Assembly: GCF_033807575.1 (NCBI RefSeq)
Contig: NC_084705.1
Location: 19,028,019-19,092,018 of the forward strand
DNA: 64,000 nt
Source of the DNA: Cydia pomonella
Lineage: Eukaryota > Arthropoda > Insecta > Lepidoptera > Tortricidae
Direction: 5' to 3'
Of the stretch, positions 10,305-20,812 are shown piece by piece. Both the position numbers and the translations under genes were made by a program. Below the pieces are notes generated by a model. The model ran no database searches, was not told the DNA's origin, and saw only the letters and a list, made by a program, of their open reading frames with translations. How positions within the stretch are numbered: the first letter of the stretch is position 1; each line of letters begins with the position of its first letter.

Positions 10305-10395
10305 GAGTCTCGAACCCACATCCTCTTGCATGTATTTCCACGTACATACCGCAACGCTATTGAAGCCTACTCACGCTGTGCCAAATTGTCTACTA
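10305..10395 (-). repeat. tRNA-like SINE head or tRNA pseudogene
   Basis: On the minus strand there is an A-box-like 'tggcacagcgtgagtaggc' and, about 45 nt on, a B-box-like 'gggttcgagact'. The acceptor and T stems do not pair well, so a functional tRNA is not supported. It is best read as the polymerase III promoter head of a SINE with its body lost or diverged. Confidence 0.4.
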
Positions 10396-10679
10396 CAAGG
10401 ATCCCAGTACGACTGTTTGAATGTGTGAGTGATAGTTAGAAATAGAGTCAAGAAACATTCTGTCGACATTAAGGGGTAGTTTTTGTACAATGAAGTGTTC
10501 AATGTTTGTTTTAATAGTTCAATATTTATTTAAAGAGTGCGCTAAACATAATTTACAGTATAGAAATACCAAAGACTACTCCACAAAAAAATTAAAACTC
10601 AAAATTTGCAATTGTGGCGCCATCTAGTGAGGTTTAAGCTTTGGGTAACCTAGTCGAACCACCTTAAATGATTTTTTAA

Positions 10680-10920
10680 ATAATTGATATACCTAGGTTA
10701 GAAGTTGACATTGTATATTCTTTATGACTGTGATTTTATTTTACTTTAGTTGTAATGATATTAATTTTATTTTAATTCAATTAATTCATTTATTTCAAAT
10801 TGTATATTTTAATTTGCATGCCACTAAAAATGGTGAATTGTGCTGATCCATGTTATTTTAAGTCCATCACATAGTACCTGACCATGATTCTAGCAAATAA
10901 AAACTTTGAAACTTTAAACT
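10680..10920 (+). repeat. LINE 3' untranslated tail
   Basis: The AT-rich run with 'gcatgccactaaaaatggtg' and 'tgatccatgttattttaagt' ends in AATAAA (10898) followed by a simple 'ctttgaaactttaaactttt' tail. This end is familiar from lepidopteran non-LTR elements. No coding part precedes it, so it is a heavily 5'-truncated copy. Confidence 0.5.
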
Positions 10921-10924
10921 TTTA

Positions 10925-11070
10925 AAAAGGTAATGCGCTTATTTTTTACATGTTTATGCGACCAGCTGACGTTCTCACCACCTCAATACAACCGGCTGAC
11001 TTTTTAAAGTAACAATGGCATCTAAACATCATATGACAAAGTATCAAACGGGAGGCGACTATTATTTTTC
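10925..11070. repeat. Dispersed repeat, inverse match to 6124-6255
   Basis: Contains 'cttattttttacatgtttat', 'accggctgactttttaaagt', 'catatgacaaagtatcaaac' and 'gggaggcgac', the reverse complement of the 6124-6255 copy. Confidence 0.55.
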
Positions 11071-12131
11071 ACGTGTTACGATGGCTGCCATTCTTTAACC
11101 CACGAACGGAGCGGCAGCTGACGTCCACGAGGGTTCATCATACATAAACGTAGGACAGAAAACTCGAAAGCCAGTGCTTTTCAATCTTGAATTACGCTAT
11201 CTATTCAAGGGTTGTATTTAGTACGTACCTATTAGGTATTAAAGGTTTTAGTGGAAGGTGGATATTTAGTAAGTTAGTGAAGACATTAATAATAATAACT
11301 GTGACTGCAAATTGTTTACATTCGCCATTATGGAGCGAAACATATCGAGCAACTTTCGACTTGAAAAACGTGACTCATTTTAATAATATAATTATATTTC
11401 TGTGTTATCGAGTTATTTGTATCTAATTTATCTTTGAAAGTGTTCAAGATGGAGACTGTTTTCTTATGAAACATACAGGATGTAAATTTAGTCAGCTCCG
11501 ATAATTTACGAGGTGAATATAGGTATAGGCCATACCTGAGCAATTTTTACTATGGGACCAATCACGAAATATTGAAAATAAAATTTACTCTCAGCCAAAA
11601 TGTATGGGAGAGTAAATTTTTTTCACGCTTTCAGGGTTGTATAGTAACAGTTGTACCTGTATATTCACCCCGTAAATTATTGCAGATGACTAAATTCACA
11701 CCCTGCATATATTTGTTTAAACTTCCAAAAATTAAACAAGTCTAATTTACTCAATTCGCTCTTTTATGCGCAAACACCGGGAATTCTTCAATCAAACTTG
11801 AAACAACACCCTAGGAAATAATTCTTGCCAAATCGTGTAGTATGTGTGGAACTCTCTACGCTTTCTTTGACATTTTTTTAAAAGTATGTTACACTAATTA
11901 TATTGAATTGATTTTTCGCATGGTAGTAGCTAATATTATTTGCAGTTTATGTTTTTTTTTCCATAGGTGTGCCTTTACAGCTCCTTGATAAAAAGAGCTG
12001 TCAAAAAATCTCTGACATTTTAATCATTATTTTTTCAGGGAATTAAATATTTAAAAAAATCTGAGTTACACTCCTACTCATTCTTTGTAGCGATGATTTG
12101 GTTTGATTGCTCTACCTTATATAGTTCAGCA
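11071..12131. other. Spacer before the hAT element, no gene seen
   Basis: Frames at 11187-11426 and 11328-11543 overlap in opposite orientation without recognisable motifs. Two short stretches ('gtaaatttagtcagctccga', 11474 on; and 'cgtaaattattgcagatgac') are imperfect inverses of each other. Confidence 0.35.
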
Positions 12132-13549
12132 GTGGCAGCCAGGGGCGGATTAAGAAGGCGCGGGGCCCTTAGCACAATAACTCGCGGGGCCCCCCTGGTT
12201 AAAAAAAAACGGCTACTTGCGAGTCAGGCTCGCACCCCGAGGATTCAGTACCATCACAACATTTAATTAATTCTATCTCTATTACGGTTATAAAATACAG
12301 ACCTCGACCTCCTAAAGAGCGGCTTAAATTTAATTTTTCATTGATATTTGTTAGTTCAAAAATGAATGGCGCCATACATCCCATGACTGGAGCAAAAAAC
12401 CAGTTTTAATTGGTTAATAATATTGAAACCAATTGCCGTAGTTTTAAAATCTCATTAAATACATAGAAAACATAAAGGCCAAATTCGACATATAACTTTT
12501 AAAGCGTAAAGCGGTAGAAATTTTACAGGTGTCGGTGAAATATCGAAACACTCTAAATTTTCTCTTAAATGTCCCATGATTGGTGCCATTAACGTCTTTC
12601 TTCTTCTAACATATTTACCTTCGGTTTCCATCATCAGATCAGGACGATCCTTGAAGGGTCGATCTCAACATAACATTGCATTGTCACCGATTTTTCTCTA
12701 GTAGGCGAAATTTTAAAAACAAAATATGTTGAGAGATGGTCAAATAAATAATTTGCAAAATTTGAAAACAACTTACGAAAATCGCAAGTTAAATTCAAGC
12801 ATGTTGGGATACTGTTTAACAACATTCAATAATAATAAGTTAAATAAAAGCTTGTATAAACAGGTGAAACGTGAGTCGGACTTAAGAACAAAGCGGGTAG
12901 GATGTATCAGGGACGCAGTGGGAACTGGAAACCAATTGTCAAGTGTGTCAAAAAACAAGCTCAAAAGCTGAGTCTCTCCTATTTCGCCGCGTTCCCGTGC
13001 GAAACTGATAGCAAAGCTGCAAGAATAAAATCGATGCCCTAGTGTGAGCGAGTCTGTAGCTTCGTATAAGGATGGAAGCCCGTATAGCGTTCTATCGCGG
13101 CGCGCATCCATGCAAAGGCTGAATTGTAGTAGAATAGAATAGAATAAAACTTTATTTTTTATAATTAAAGATACAGAGTTATGGCCTGCCAAGCGCAAGC
13201 AGTATTATTTTACATATATGTCTTAGGTATCAAAAAGATCTAATGTAAAGTAAATGGGGCTCAGTTCAGGTATGAACTGGCTCACGCTAAAGCTATGTAT
13301 ACATTTAAATGACAGGGATACGAGGTGGGGCCATTCGCTTGGAGAGTGGTTTTCCTCTTTCTTGTTTACACACATAGTCAATTTCACCAGTACGCAGACC
13401 AGGTGTTACGCGGAAAATTAGCAGCTGTTTTCAATGCCATGCGGTATTGTCTCTCTAATTCAGTCAACCTAGATTTACTCATTCTAGGGTAGAGTTGATT
13501 TTTGTCTCCAGTGAGACCTTACTATACCATCCTATAATTGGTGCCAGCA

Positions 13550-16071
13550 CACAGTGTGACAAGAAGCCTCATTTTTGGAGATGTTCTGTTGATGGTCAAA
13601 ACCGGTAGCCTAGATCAAAACAATGCTACGACTAAAGCTCCCGATTGCCAAATATTACTAGTTTATGAGAAATAATTTTTTGAAAGTCAGGAAAAATGTA
13701 CCCGGGTATTGACTAAAACTCAAAATACGCTGAGAACGATACCGATAATAAAAAAATAGTTCAAACAAAACTTTTAGAAATATCAAAATACTATGGAACG
13801 TAATAATCAGCACAGTGCTAACAGCATTCATATCGGTATTAGAAGCGAATTAGTCATTTTTGGTTTTTATTTTTTTTCTCGAAAAATCCACCATATTATT
13901 TTGTTATTTTTGTACAACGGAAAGCTACTTAGCTTTTCTATATGCTATAAATATTTCATTAACTAATTCCATGGACTATTGAAGTTATGGCATGTTTAAA
14001 TGTATTGTTAGGGTTGTCACACAATATCCGGATATGAGAACAAGTTAGGTACCTACAAATTAGGTAGTGTAAGAAAGTAAAATATTTAATATTCCTCGAC
14101 GGTTAAAATTACAAGTTTGGCTTCTAAGAGTTCAAAATCGTCACAGGGTCTGTCGCAATCTTTTTCATCACTTGTTTCAGAGGCCGTACTCGGATTGGGT
14201 TCAAATAACGGTACTTTCATCAAGGCTAATGCGGCGGCAGGAAGTGGTTGTTTTCGTAACATCTTTCGCCTTTGATTTTGGCGTTGGGCAGAAACGATTG
14301 GATCTGAAGATACCAATGCCCTGTGAAAAAGATCAAACATAGTTTTGATCCTATCTGACTTACGGGTATGATATTCGCGATCATGTCGCCAAAATTTATT
14401 CCAGGATTCTGCCGCTTGCTCCGAGAGCATCCCTACTGGCACAGAAGAGTTTTCTATGATTGCGGCTCCGTGGACTAAGATTTTATGTACAGTCACAGTC
14501 ATAGGGTGCCAGCGGTAGTGGTGCTCTTCCGCGTAATTGTAAGCAAGCTGCTTGCAGAAGTCAGCAAATTTGAGAGAGACGATTGGAAAGCTACTAGATA
14601 AATCGACTAATATTGTATATAGTCCGTCTAGCAGCCATTTCTCAACGCCGATAATGTCTGCAAAAACATGTCGGTACTTATCACATAACATAATACGGTA
14701 CGTGCTGTGTTACCATCGTTTGTGGTGCCACTAAAACTCCTATTTTATTCCGAATATCTTCCTGTATTTTTTCTGTCCTTGTTTTAACGAGGCGGTATTC
14801 TTCCAAATTTTGCGCTATGCGCTACTGCTTCACTTCGTTTTTATAGCCTAACTTGTGTAAAGATTCCAAAATCCTAATACACGCGTGAAGGGATGCCATA
14901 TTTGAATATTGTCTAACCTAATATAATATAATAAGATTAAATGTATTTATTTTCTTAAAAGTGTATTGATTTTTTTACATACGTGACACTGGCGAAATTA
15001 AAATTTATAAAAATAATTATAAAACTCTTTCTATTTGACTCTCGTACTCGTAGCAATTTTGGTAAAATCGCGCTTATAGCATAATATACTCTTTAAATGT
15101 TAGAAAATTACTACAAATAATTACAATATAAAGAGTAATATATCATTATTGTGTATATATTCTGCAAACAATAAGGTAGGTAATCATTAGTAGCTATGTG
15201 TTATATCTGCGAAATGTAAAAAGTAAAAATGGCATATCACCACGAGTGTTTAAAGTGACGTTTCGAAATAATCTAAATGAGCTTAAAACAAGAATATTTT
15301 CGCAGTGGATTTTTATTGTATTGCTTTTATTATGTTTCTTGATACTATTAGAATACATTTTCATAACGCACAAAGGCATTTTTAATATTTTTTTTTAATT
15401 TTCGTTACATTCGTGGCATCTCGCCAGTAGCTGGAGACGTACTAAACAAAATGAAGTTCCGGCACTTCATTGAGGTGCGGAAACATTTTGATAGAGATGC
15501 CGACTCTAGTACTATACCTCAATGATCATAAATACGCCAAAATAACAAATTGTATCCCATTAAAAAATAAATTGTTTTAACTTGTTAGTGCCAACCCTGA
15601 AACCGGGTAATCCGGATATAACTTAACTTTGTTGATAACTTTGATAGTCCACACAATACAATTCCCAAATTTTTACAGCTTGTAGGAGAAATAGAATGCT
15701 ATTTTTATGTTTAGTAATCAGAAAATAATATCGTGTAGTTTCCGAGAAAAAAAATATAAATGTATATTAAAATAATATTAATAACTTCGAAATGATTCAC
15801 TTATTGCGTGTTTCAATTACTGGTCAGTGAAGTCTTTAAAAAGTTGTATTTGAGTTATTTTAAAATATTGACCTAAAGCTTATAATTTACTCGTTTTTTA
15901 TATTTGTATAAAAACCCGGTTAAAAAGATGTTGATTTTCAATATTTTTTTATTCAAAAACTAGCAATATTTGGCAATCGGGAGCTTTAGTCGTAGCATTG
16001 TTTTGGTCTAGGCTACCGGTTTTGACCATCAACAGAACATCTCCAAAAATGAGGCTTCTTGTCACACTGTG
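13550..16071 (-). mobile_element. Transib-like DNA transposon (CACAGTG ends, 5-bp duplication)
   Basis: Compared with the undisturbed sequence in the right hAT copy (20731-20770), an insert begins exactly at CACAGTGTGAC and ends at GTCACACTGTG, with CAGCA duplicated at 13545-13549 and 16072-16076. The terminal inverted repeats are very similar for about 115 bp. A 5-bp duplication and CAC(A/T)(A/G)TG-type ends are diagnostic of Transib, the superfamily that gave rise to RAG1; CACAGTG is also the heptamer of V(D)J recombination signals. The minus strand holds a broken transposase C-terminal half (14086-14899). The right half (about 14950-15950) is AT-rich with no transposase N-terminus, so the copy is internally degenerate. 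Confidence 0.88.
14086..14899 (-). pseudogene. Transib / RAG1-like transposase, C-terminal part, frameshifted
   Basis: From 14899 the minus strand reads Met-Ala-Ser-Leu-His-Ala-Cys-Ile-Arg-Ile-Leu-Glu-Ser-Leu, hits a stop after about 25 codons, then continues. At 14723-14700 a different frame reads Thr-Asn-Asp-Gly-Asn-Thr-Ala-Arg, a motif I associate with Transib transposases. A further shift leads into a 201-codon frame ending at 14086. That frame holds His-Pro-Met-Thr-Val-Thr-Val-His-Lys-Ile-Leu-Val-His-Gly and, at its residues 91-99, Glu-Gln-Ala-Ala-Glu-Ser-Trp-Asn-Lys, then Tyr-His-Thr-Arg-Lys and Ser-Ser-Asp-Pro. The E-x-x-x-E-S-x-N-K block aligns from memory with the region of the catalytic Glu of RAG1 (E962), so Glu95 would be that residue. 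Stops and shifts make it inactive; the N-terminus and the two catalytic Asp are not found. Confidence 0.82.
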
Positions 16072-16076
16072 CAGCA

Positions 16077-16780
16077 TACCGCGTACCTGTTTAACCTTTT
16101 TGACTGTATTTTTTGCATGTTCTTTCATAACTAATCTTTGGTCAAGGTGTACGCCAAGATATTTAATACTAGATGTTATTGGTAGGTTTTCATGTTGGAG
16201 GCTTATGGTCCGGCTGTATTTCCGTTTGTTAGTGAACATGGCGCAGTCCGTTTTACTAACGTTGCACTTCAGACCCCATTCCTTATAATAGTTTATTACC
16301 ATTTTGGCAGCCTATGCTGCACGTCGCGATGCAGTATCTGGACGACAAGCTTCATTAAGAATGCATAAATCATCAGCATACTGTGATAACGTTAAACCAG
16401 CTATGTTATTTTTTGGTATGTCACTCACATAAAGATTAAATAAGATTGGTCCCAGAATGGAGCCTTGTGGAACCCCATGCGGAACTGGAATTGTTTTTCC
16501 GTACATCGTGCGAAGTTTGCCACGCACTTCTCGGCCTGAAAGGTAATTCTCAATTAGTTTTATTACATTAAGTATTAGCCATTCCAGCGTCGAACAGTTT
16601 CTTACTTAGCCCCGCATGATTAATGGAATCAAACGCTTTACTAAGATCAGTCGAGACCATTGCTACACTGTTTCCCTGAGCTAGGGCATCGGTAATCACT
16701 TTTCCAGTCCGTAAGATTTGAGTACCCGTTCCTTTACTTTTTGTGAAGCCATGTTGATATTCTGGAATGAGTTCTAGTCG
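16077..16780 (-). pseudogene. Jockey-type reverse transcriptase fragment, left copy
   Basis: Minus-strand equivalent of 20038-20754. It contains Asp-Leu-Ser-Lys-Ala-Phe-Asp-Ser (motif A), Pro-His-Gly-Val-Pro-Gln-Gly-Ser-Ile-Leu-Gly-Pro (motif B) and Tyr-Ala-Asp-Asp (motif C). It differs from the right copy by a nonsense change: Trp in Ala-Ala-Trp-Ala-Ala becomes TAG, splitting the frame near 16312. Its 3' part is separated by the Transib, so one frame runs into the Transib end (15949-16302), an artefact of the insertion. Confidence 0.85.
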
Positions 16781-17530
16781 ATTGTAGTAGAACAGAGTTT
16801 GGAATGGAACCAGTGTGAACTCGGCTTGCCTGCTGCTCGGCCTTCATTCTCGCTCGAAAGTACGACTCATGGGATCATTTGGTGTTCCGGCCCTGTTGGG
16901 ATGGGATGGGATTTCGGCCCGGATGCAGGGCTTAAAATTCGGCCTACGCGGAGCCCCGCTGTTTTCTTTTTATAATACTTTGACAATTAGGTTGGTTCGA
17001 TCACGATCACGGCTTTGCAGCAACTCCGCATATTTTGAACTCCCGGCCGGCCGGAAGAACGCGCCCTTTGGCCTCCCACTGCCGCAAAGCTGGCCATCAT
17101 CCTTCCTTGCTTTCCACCAGTTTGTTATTTAACACAACTTCTTTTGTTCTTCTCCGAGCTCTGCTCTTTCCTGCAGCTTAGCCATGCACAAAAGCTTTGA
17201 GACACTGCACCTTCGGTTTATGTGAAACTCTGCTTCCGGTCTTTGCATAAGTCGTAAAACTCCATGCATTCCTCAACCTTACAAACTTGGTACCGTAATA
17301 AAGAAAATATGTCAAAATTGCCACTGACTTACCAAAAAAATACATTGTAAAAAAATTGTGATGGTACAGGATCCTCGGAGCGCGAGTTCGACATAACTTG
17401 GTCGGTTTCGTCGGTCGGTCGGTCGTGCCGAAATCGCATGGTCAGGGTCGGAGCGCGGGGCCCCCCCTAGGCGCGGGGCCCTTAGCATATGCTTTTTCTG
17501 CTGTTCGGTTAATCCGCCACTGGTGGCAGC

Positions 17531-17640
17531 ATGGTTCCATTTTTATCACTTGTCACTATGCCCGTCACTTTCGCACTTACATACTTGTTGGAACGTGACA
17601 GACATGGTGACAAATGATAAAGAGCCGACCATCTTAGCCC
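17531..17640. repeat. Foldback repeat abutting the hAT element
   Basis: 'ggttccatttttatcacttg' and 'gacaaatgataaagagccga' are imperfect inverted arms about 70 bp apart, with 'tacttgttggaacgtgacag' between. It resembles a dispersed lepidopteran MITE (memory). The hAT inserted next to its left edge. Confidence 0.4.
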
Positions 17641-18056
17641 TACAGGAGAAAACGACTAGAAAATTATGTCCATAAAATGACGTTTTTGACATTATCTCGG
17701 TGACGGTTCAAGATCAAGGCTAAAAGTTAAGGTGTTTCTATATTATAAGATAGCCAACAAATGACATTATCAAAATCCGACATTCGTCACAGGGGCCACT
17801 TCTTCTTCCTTAGCCTGCTTGACCCTTTAAAAAGAAAGTAATTTTTTTTCGGCTAATCATTGTCTATGGTAATATAGTTTTAAAAAGTATATGTGATAGG
17901 CCACCTCTTTGTTTCATATTTGTCTATCGCAAAACGTATCTAGTGACCTATGTATTAAAGGGCATTTTCGCATTCCTTATTCTGCTACGACCCTGTTTTT
18001 TACTTAAAAATATTTGGACTTAAAAATAAAAGGTTTAGAACCTCATCTCCGAGACA

Positions 18057-18330
18057 TATGCCGATATTGGTTCTCCATAGGCATAATATACAGTTACCAT
18101 AAACTCACTTGGTACTGCATAGAACGTTGCGCATACGTACTCTACGCATAATTTTTATTGATCGAAGTATCTTTTGGCATAAAATCAAATGTCCGAATTG
18201 AGACCCGTTATATATTTCATTTCGCATAATTTTATTTGTAATAATTTATTTTTTTACAATTCCCTATTACGCATAAACTACTACACGCATAAAATCTTAT
18301 GGCATAGAAAAGTTTTGCATATTTGCAAGA
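18057..18330. repeat. Region dense in (G/C)GCATA motifs
   Basis: About ten variants of GCATA (ggcataa, cgcataa, acgcata, tgcata, ggcatag) occur in 270 bp at irregular spacing, nearly all in the same orientation, followed by 'gccgaatatttttt' and 'gccgaatattcc'. The spacing is too irregular for a simple tandem repeat. Function and class unknown. Confidence 0.4.
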
Positions 18331-18429
18331 ATCATATATATATATTTGTAGGCCGAATATTTTTTGGCAGAAATAAATTTGCCGAATATTCCACAATTTA
18401 AGAATACATGAAACTGTTGGATGTGGGTA

Positions 18430-18560
18430 GCTCCGGCGCTGGGCAAGAGCAGCCCTTCCGCCCTCGCGTGACGAAGCACGGTCACTACACTCGGCTCCGC
18501 AACTTCGGCTTGCTGGTCGCCAAGGCGACCAGCCAGTCTCTCCGCGCCTCCGTTTTCGCA
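18430..18560. repeat. GC-rich block with a perfect short hairpin
   Basis: It includes CTGGTCGCC-AA-GGCGACCAG, a 9-bp perfect stem with a 2-nt loop, and 'acactcggctccgcaacttc'. Similar GC-rich blocks are dispersed in noctuid-type genomes (memory only). The long minus-strand frames here have an Arg/Ser/Gly composition without domain motifs and are not called as genes. Confidence 0.35.
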
Positions 18561-18737
18561 ATTGCTGTCTAGGTATAGGGCAGATAAGACCACGTTGATA
18601 GTGGAGTGCTCTGATTCGGTATTAGATGACCTTGACATTTTGGTGACCTTTTGATTTAATGGGTATTTTTTTGCAAATCAGTTTTAAAAACGGCTGGTCA
18701 TTTAATTACTTCGCATTACAAACCAACGTTTTCATTA

Positions 18738-19143
18738 ATTTTAATATTCGTCGCAAATCAATTCTACCAAATTTAATGTATGTAGAGTATCTTATGACAG
18801 ATGCGTTTTAGGTCATAGAAGTTATGCAAAATTGAAGGAATCGAAATTAGTTTTCTGCAATGTAAACATTCAGCTTAAACCTATTATGCTAAACAGATTA
18901 TACCAATAACGTTTCGGACATTTAAACAAACGCAAAATAAAATTACTCTTATTATCAAAATTCGGCTGACATAACAATAAGCTATTTAAGATTTGGACTC
19001 GCAACTCGCAACCATTCGGGCTATTGTATATTATACAAACTGAAGCTTTCTGCAAATTTAACATTCGTCGAAAAACAGTTCTGCCAAATAGGTTATGTCA
19101 GATGCGTTTCGGGTCACGGAAGTTATGCCAAATGGACGGAACC
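18738..19143. repeat. Pair of ~100-bp diverged direct repeats
   Basis: Units at about 18738-18845 and 19047-19143 share 'aacattcgtcgaaaaacagt'-like starts, 'ttctgccaaat', then 'tatgtcagatgcgtttcggg' and 'gaagttatgccaaat'. The units are about 305 bp apart and clearly diverged. They lie between the two hAT copies and may belong with the GCATA-rich region at 18057. Confidence 0.45.
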
Positions 19144-20037
19144 GGCCGATATTAGATAGAACCTAACCTTACCTTAAAAGCAAGAAAATTCATATTGAAA
19201 TTGCAACGTTATTTCCCTGAATATCAGACACACTGTTCACTGGTAGCAAGATACCAAGTATCTTGCAGACACACCTATTAATCTATCAATTTACCAGTGG
19301 CGGATTAACCGAACAGCAGAAAAAGCATATGCTAAGGGCCCCGCGCCTAGGGGGGGCCCCGCGCTCCGACCCTGACCATGCGATTTCGGCACGACCGACC
19401 GACCGACGAAACCGACCAAGTTATGTCGAACTCGCGCTCCGAGGATCCTGTACCATCACAATTTTTTTACAATGTATTTTTTTGGTAAGTCAGTGGCAAT
19501 TTTGACATATTTTTCTTTATTACGGTACCAAGTTTGTAAGGTTGAGGAATGCATGGAGTTTTACGACTTATGCAAAGACCGGAAGCAGAGTTTCACATAA
19601 ACCGAAGGTGCAGTGTCTCAAAGCTTTTGTGCATGGCTAAGCTGCAGGAAAGAGCAGAGCTCGGAGAAGAACAAAAGAAGTTGTGTTAAATAACAAACTG
19701 GTGGAAAGCAAGGAAGGATGATGGCCAGCTTTGCGGCAGTGGGAGGCCAAAGGGCGCGTTCTTCCGGCCGGCCGGGAGTTCAAAATATGCGGAGTTGCTG
19801 CAAAGCCGTGATCGTGATCGAACCAACCTAATTGTCAAAGTATTATAAAAAGAAAACAGCGGGGCTCCGCGTAGGCCGAATTTTAAGCCCTGCATCCGGG
19901 CCGAAATCCCATCCCATCCCAACAGGGCCGGAACACCAAATGATCCCATGAGTCGTACTTTCGAGCGAGAATGAAGGCCGAGCAGCAGGCAAGCCGAGTT
20001 CACACTGGTTCCATTCCAAACTCTGTTCTACTACAAT

Positions 20038-20812
20038 CGACTAGAACTCATTCCAGAATATCAACATGGCTTCACAAAAAGTAAAGGAACGGGTACTCAA
20101 ATCTTACGGACTGGAAAAGTGATTACCGATGCCCTAGCTCAGGGAAACAGTGTAGCAATGGTCTCGACTGATCTTAGTAAAGCGTTTGATTCCATTAATC
20201 ATGCGGGGCTAAGTAAGAAACTGTTCGACGCTGGAATGGCTAATACTTAATGTAATAAAACTAATTGAGAATTACCTTTCAGGCCGAGAAGTGCGTGGCA
20301 AACTTCGCACGATGTACGGAAAAACAATTCCAGTTCCGCATGGGGTTCCACAAGGCTCCATTCTGGGACCAATCTTATTTAATCTTTATGTGAGTGACAT
20401 ACCAAAAAATAACATAGCTGGTTTAACGTTATCACAGTATGCTGATGATTTATGCATTCTTAATGAAGCTTGTCGTCCAGATACTGCATCGCGACGTGCA
20501 GCATGGGCTGCCAAAATGGTAATAAACTATTATAAGGAATGGGGTCTGAAGTGCAACGTTAGTAAAACGGACTGCGCCATGTTCACTAACAAACGGAAAT
20601 ACAGCCGGACCATAAGCCTCCAACATGAAAACCTACCAATAACATCTAGTATTAAATATCTTGGCGTACACCTTGACCAAAGATTAGTTATGAAAGAACA
20701 TGCAAAAAATACAGTCAAAAAGGTTAAACAGGTACGCGGTATGCTGGCACCAATTATAGGATGGTATAGTAAGGTCTCACTGGAGACAAAAATCAACTCT
20801 ACCCTAGAATGA
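20038..20812 (+). pseudogene. Jockey-type reverse transcriptase fragment, right copy
   Basis: First frame: Leu-Ile-Pro-Glu-Tyr-Gln-His-Gly-Phe-Thr-Lys, then Met-Val-Ser-Thr-Asp-Leu-Ser-Lys-Ala-Phe-Asp-Ser-Ile-Asn-His (RT motif A). A one-step frameshift near 20235-20250 leads to Leu-Ile-Glu-Asn-Tyr-Leu-Ser-Gly-Arg, then Pro-His-Gly-Val-Pro-Gln-Gly-Ser-Ile-Leu-Gly-Pro-Ile-Leu-Phe-Asn (motif B), Gln-Tyr-Ala-Asp-Asp-Leu (motif C catalytic pair), and the thumb with Lys-Tyr-Leu-Gly-Val-His-Leu-Asp. Stop at 20810-20812. The second frame is open for about 190 codons. The endonuclease domain and RT N-terminus are missing. Clade assigned from these motifs; the family name is not known. Confidence 0.9.

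Larger units (their letters stand above)
13135..16780 (-). mobile_element. 5'-truncated LINE inside the left hAT copy, split by Transib
   Basis: ATTGTAGTAGAA occurs at 13123-13134 and 16781-16792, a 12-bp target duplication bracketing the LINE. The 3' end is at the left, with the (AGAAT)n tail and AATAAA-like sequence read on the minus strand. The 5' end at the right starts within the reverse-transcriptase domain. The Transib-like element at 13550-16071 interrupts it. The same insertion with the same duplication is in the right hAT copy, so it predates hAT duplication. Confidence 0.88.
12140..17522 (-). mobile_element. hAT-like non-autonomous element, left copy, with LINE and Transib cargo
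   Basis: The element begins CAGGGGCGGATTAAG and ends with the inverse of CAGTGGCGGATTAAC, and is flanked by a perfect 8-bp duplication, GTGGCAGC (12132-12139 and 17523-17530). Terminal CAG...CTG and an 8-bp duplication are the hAT signature. It is the reverse complement of the element at 19295-22151. Removing the 2522-bp Transib and its 5-bp duplication leaves about 2.86 kb, matching the right copy. No hAT transposase or BED finger was seen, so it must have been moved in trans. It carries a captured LINE fragment (13135-16780). Confidence 0.93.

Noticed and set aside
12773..13198. 141-codon frame present in two places (also 21093-21518)
   Set aside because: The identity is explained by the two hAT copies. 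The frame crosses the LINE tail, its duplication and hAT interior, which no real gene would do.
13550..13620. Full recombination signal (heptamer, spacer, nonamer) at the Transib end
   Set aside because: Only the heptamer CACAGTG matches; no nonamer-like sequence at 12 or 23 bp.
15949..16302. 117-codon frame joining RT-like sequence to a novel tail
   Set aside because: A read-through from the LINE into the Transib terminal repeat, created by the insertion.
16815..17132. 105-codon frame repeated at 19686-20003
   Set aside because: Same DNA in the two hAT copies; no recognisable domain and no expected hAT transposase motif.
18232..18638. Arg/Ser-rich frames over the GC block
   Set aside because: Two overlapping frames with low-complexity composition from a GC-rich repeat; no motif.
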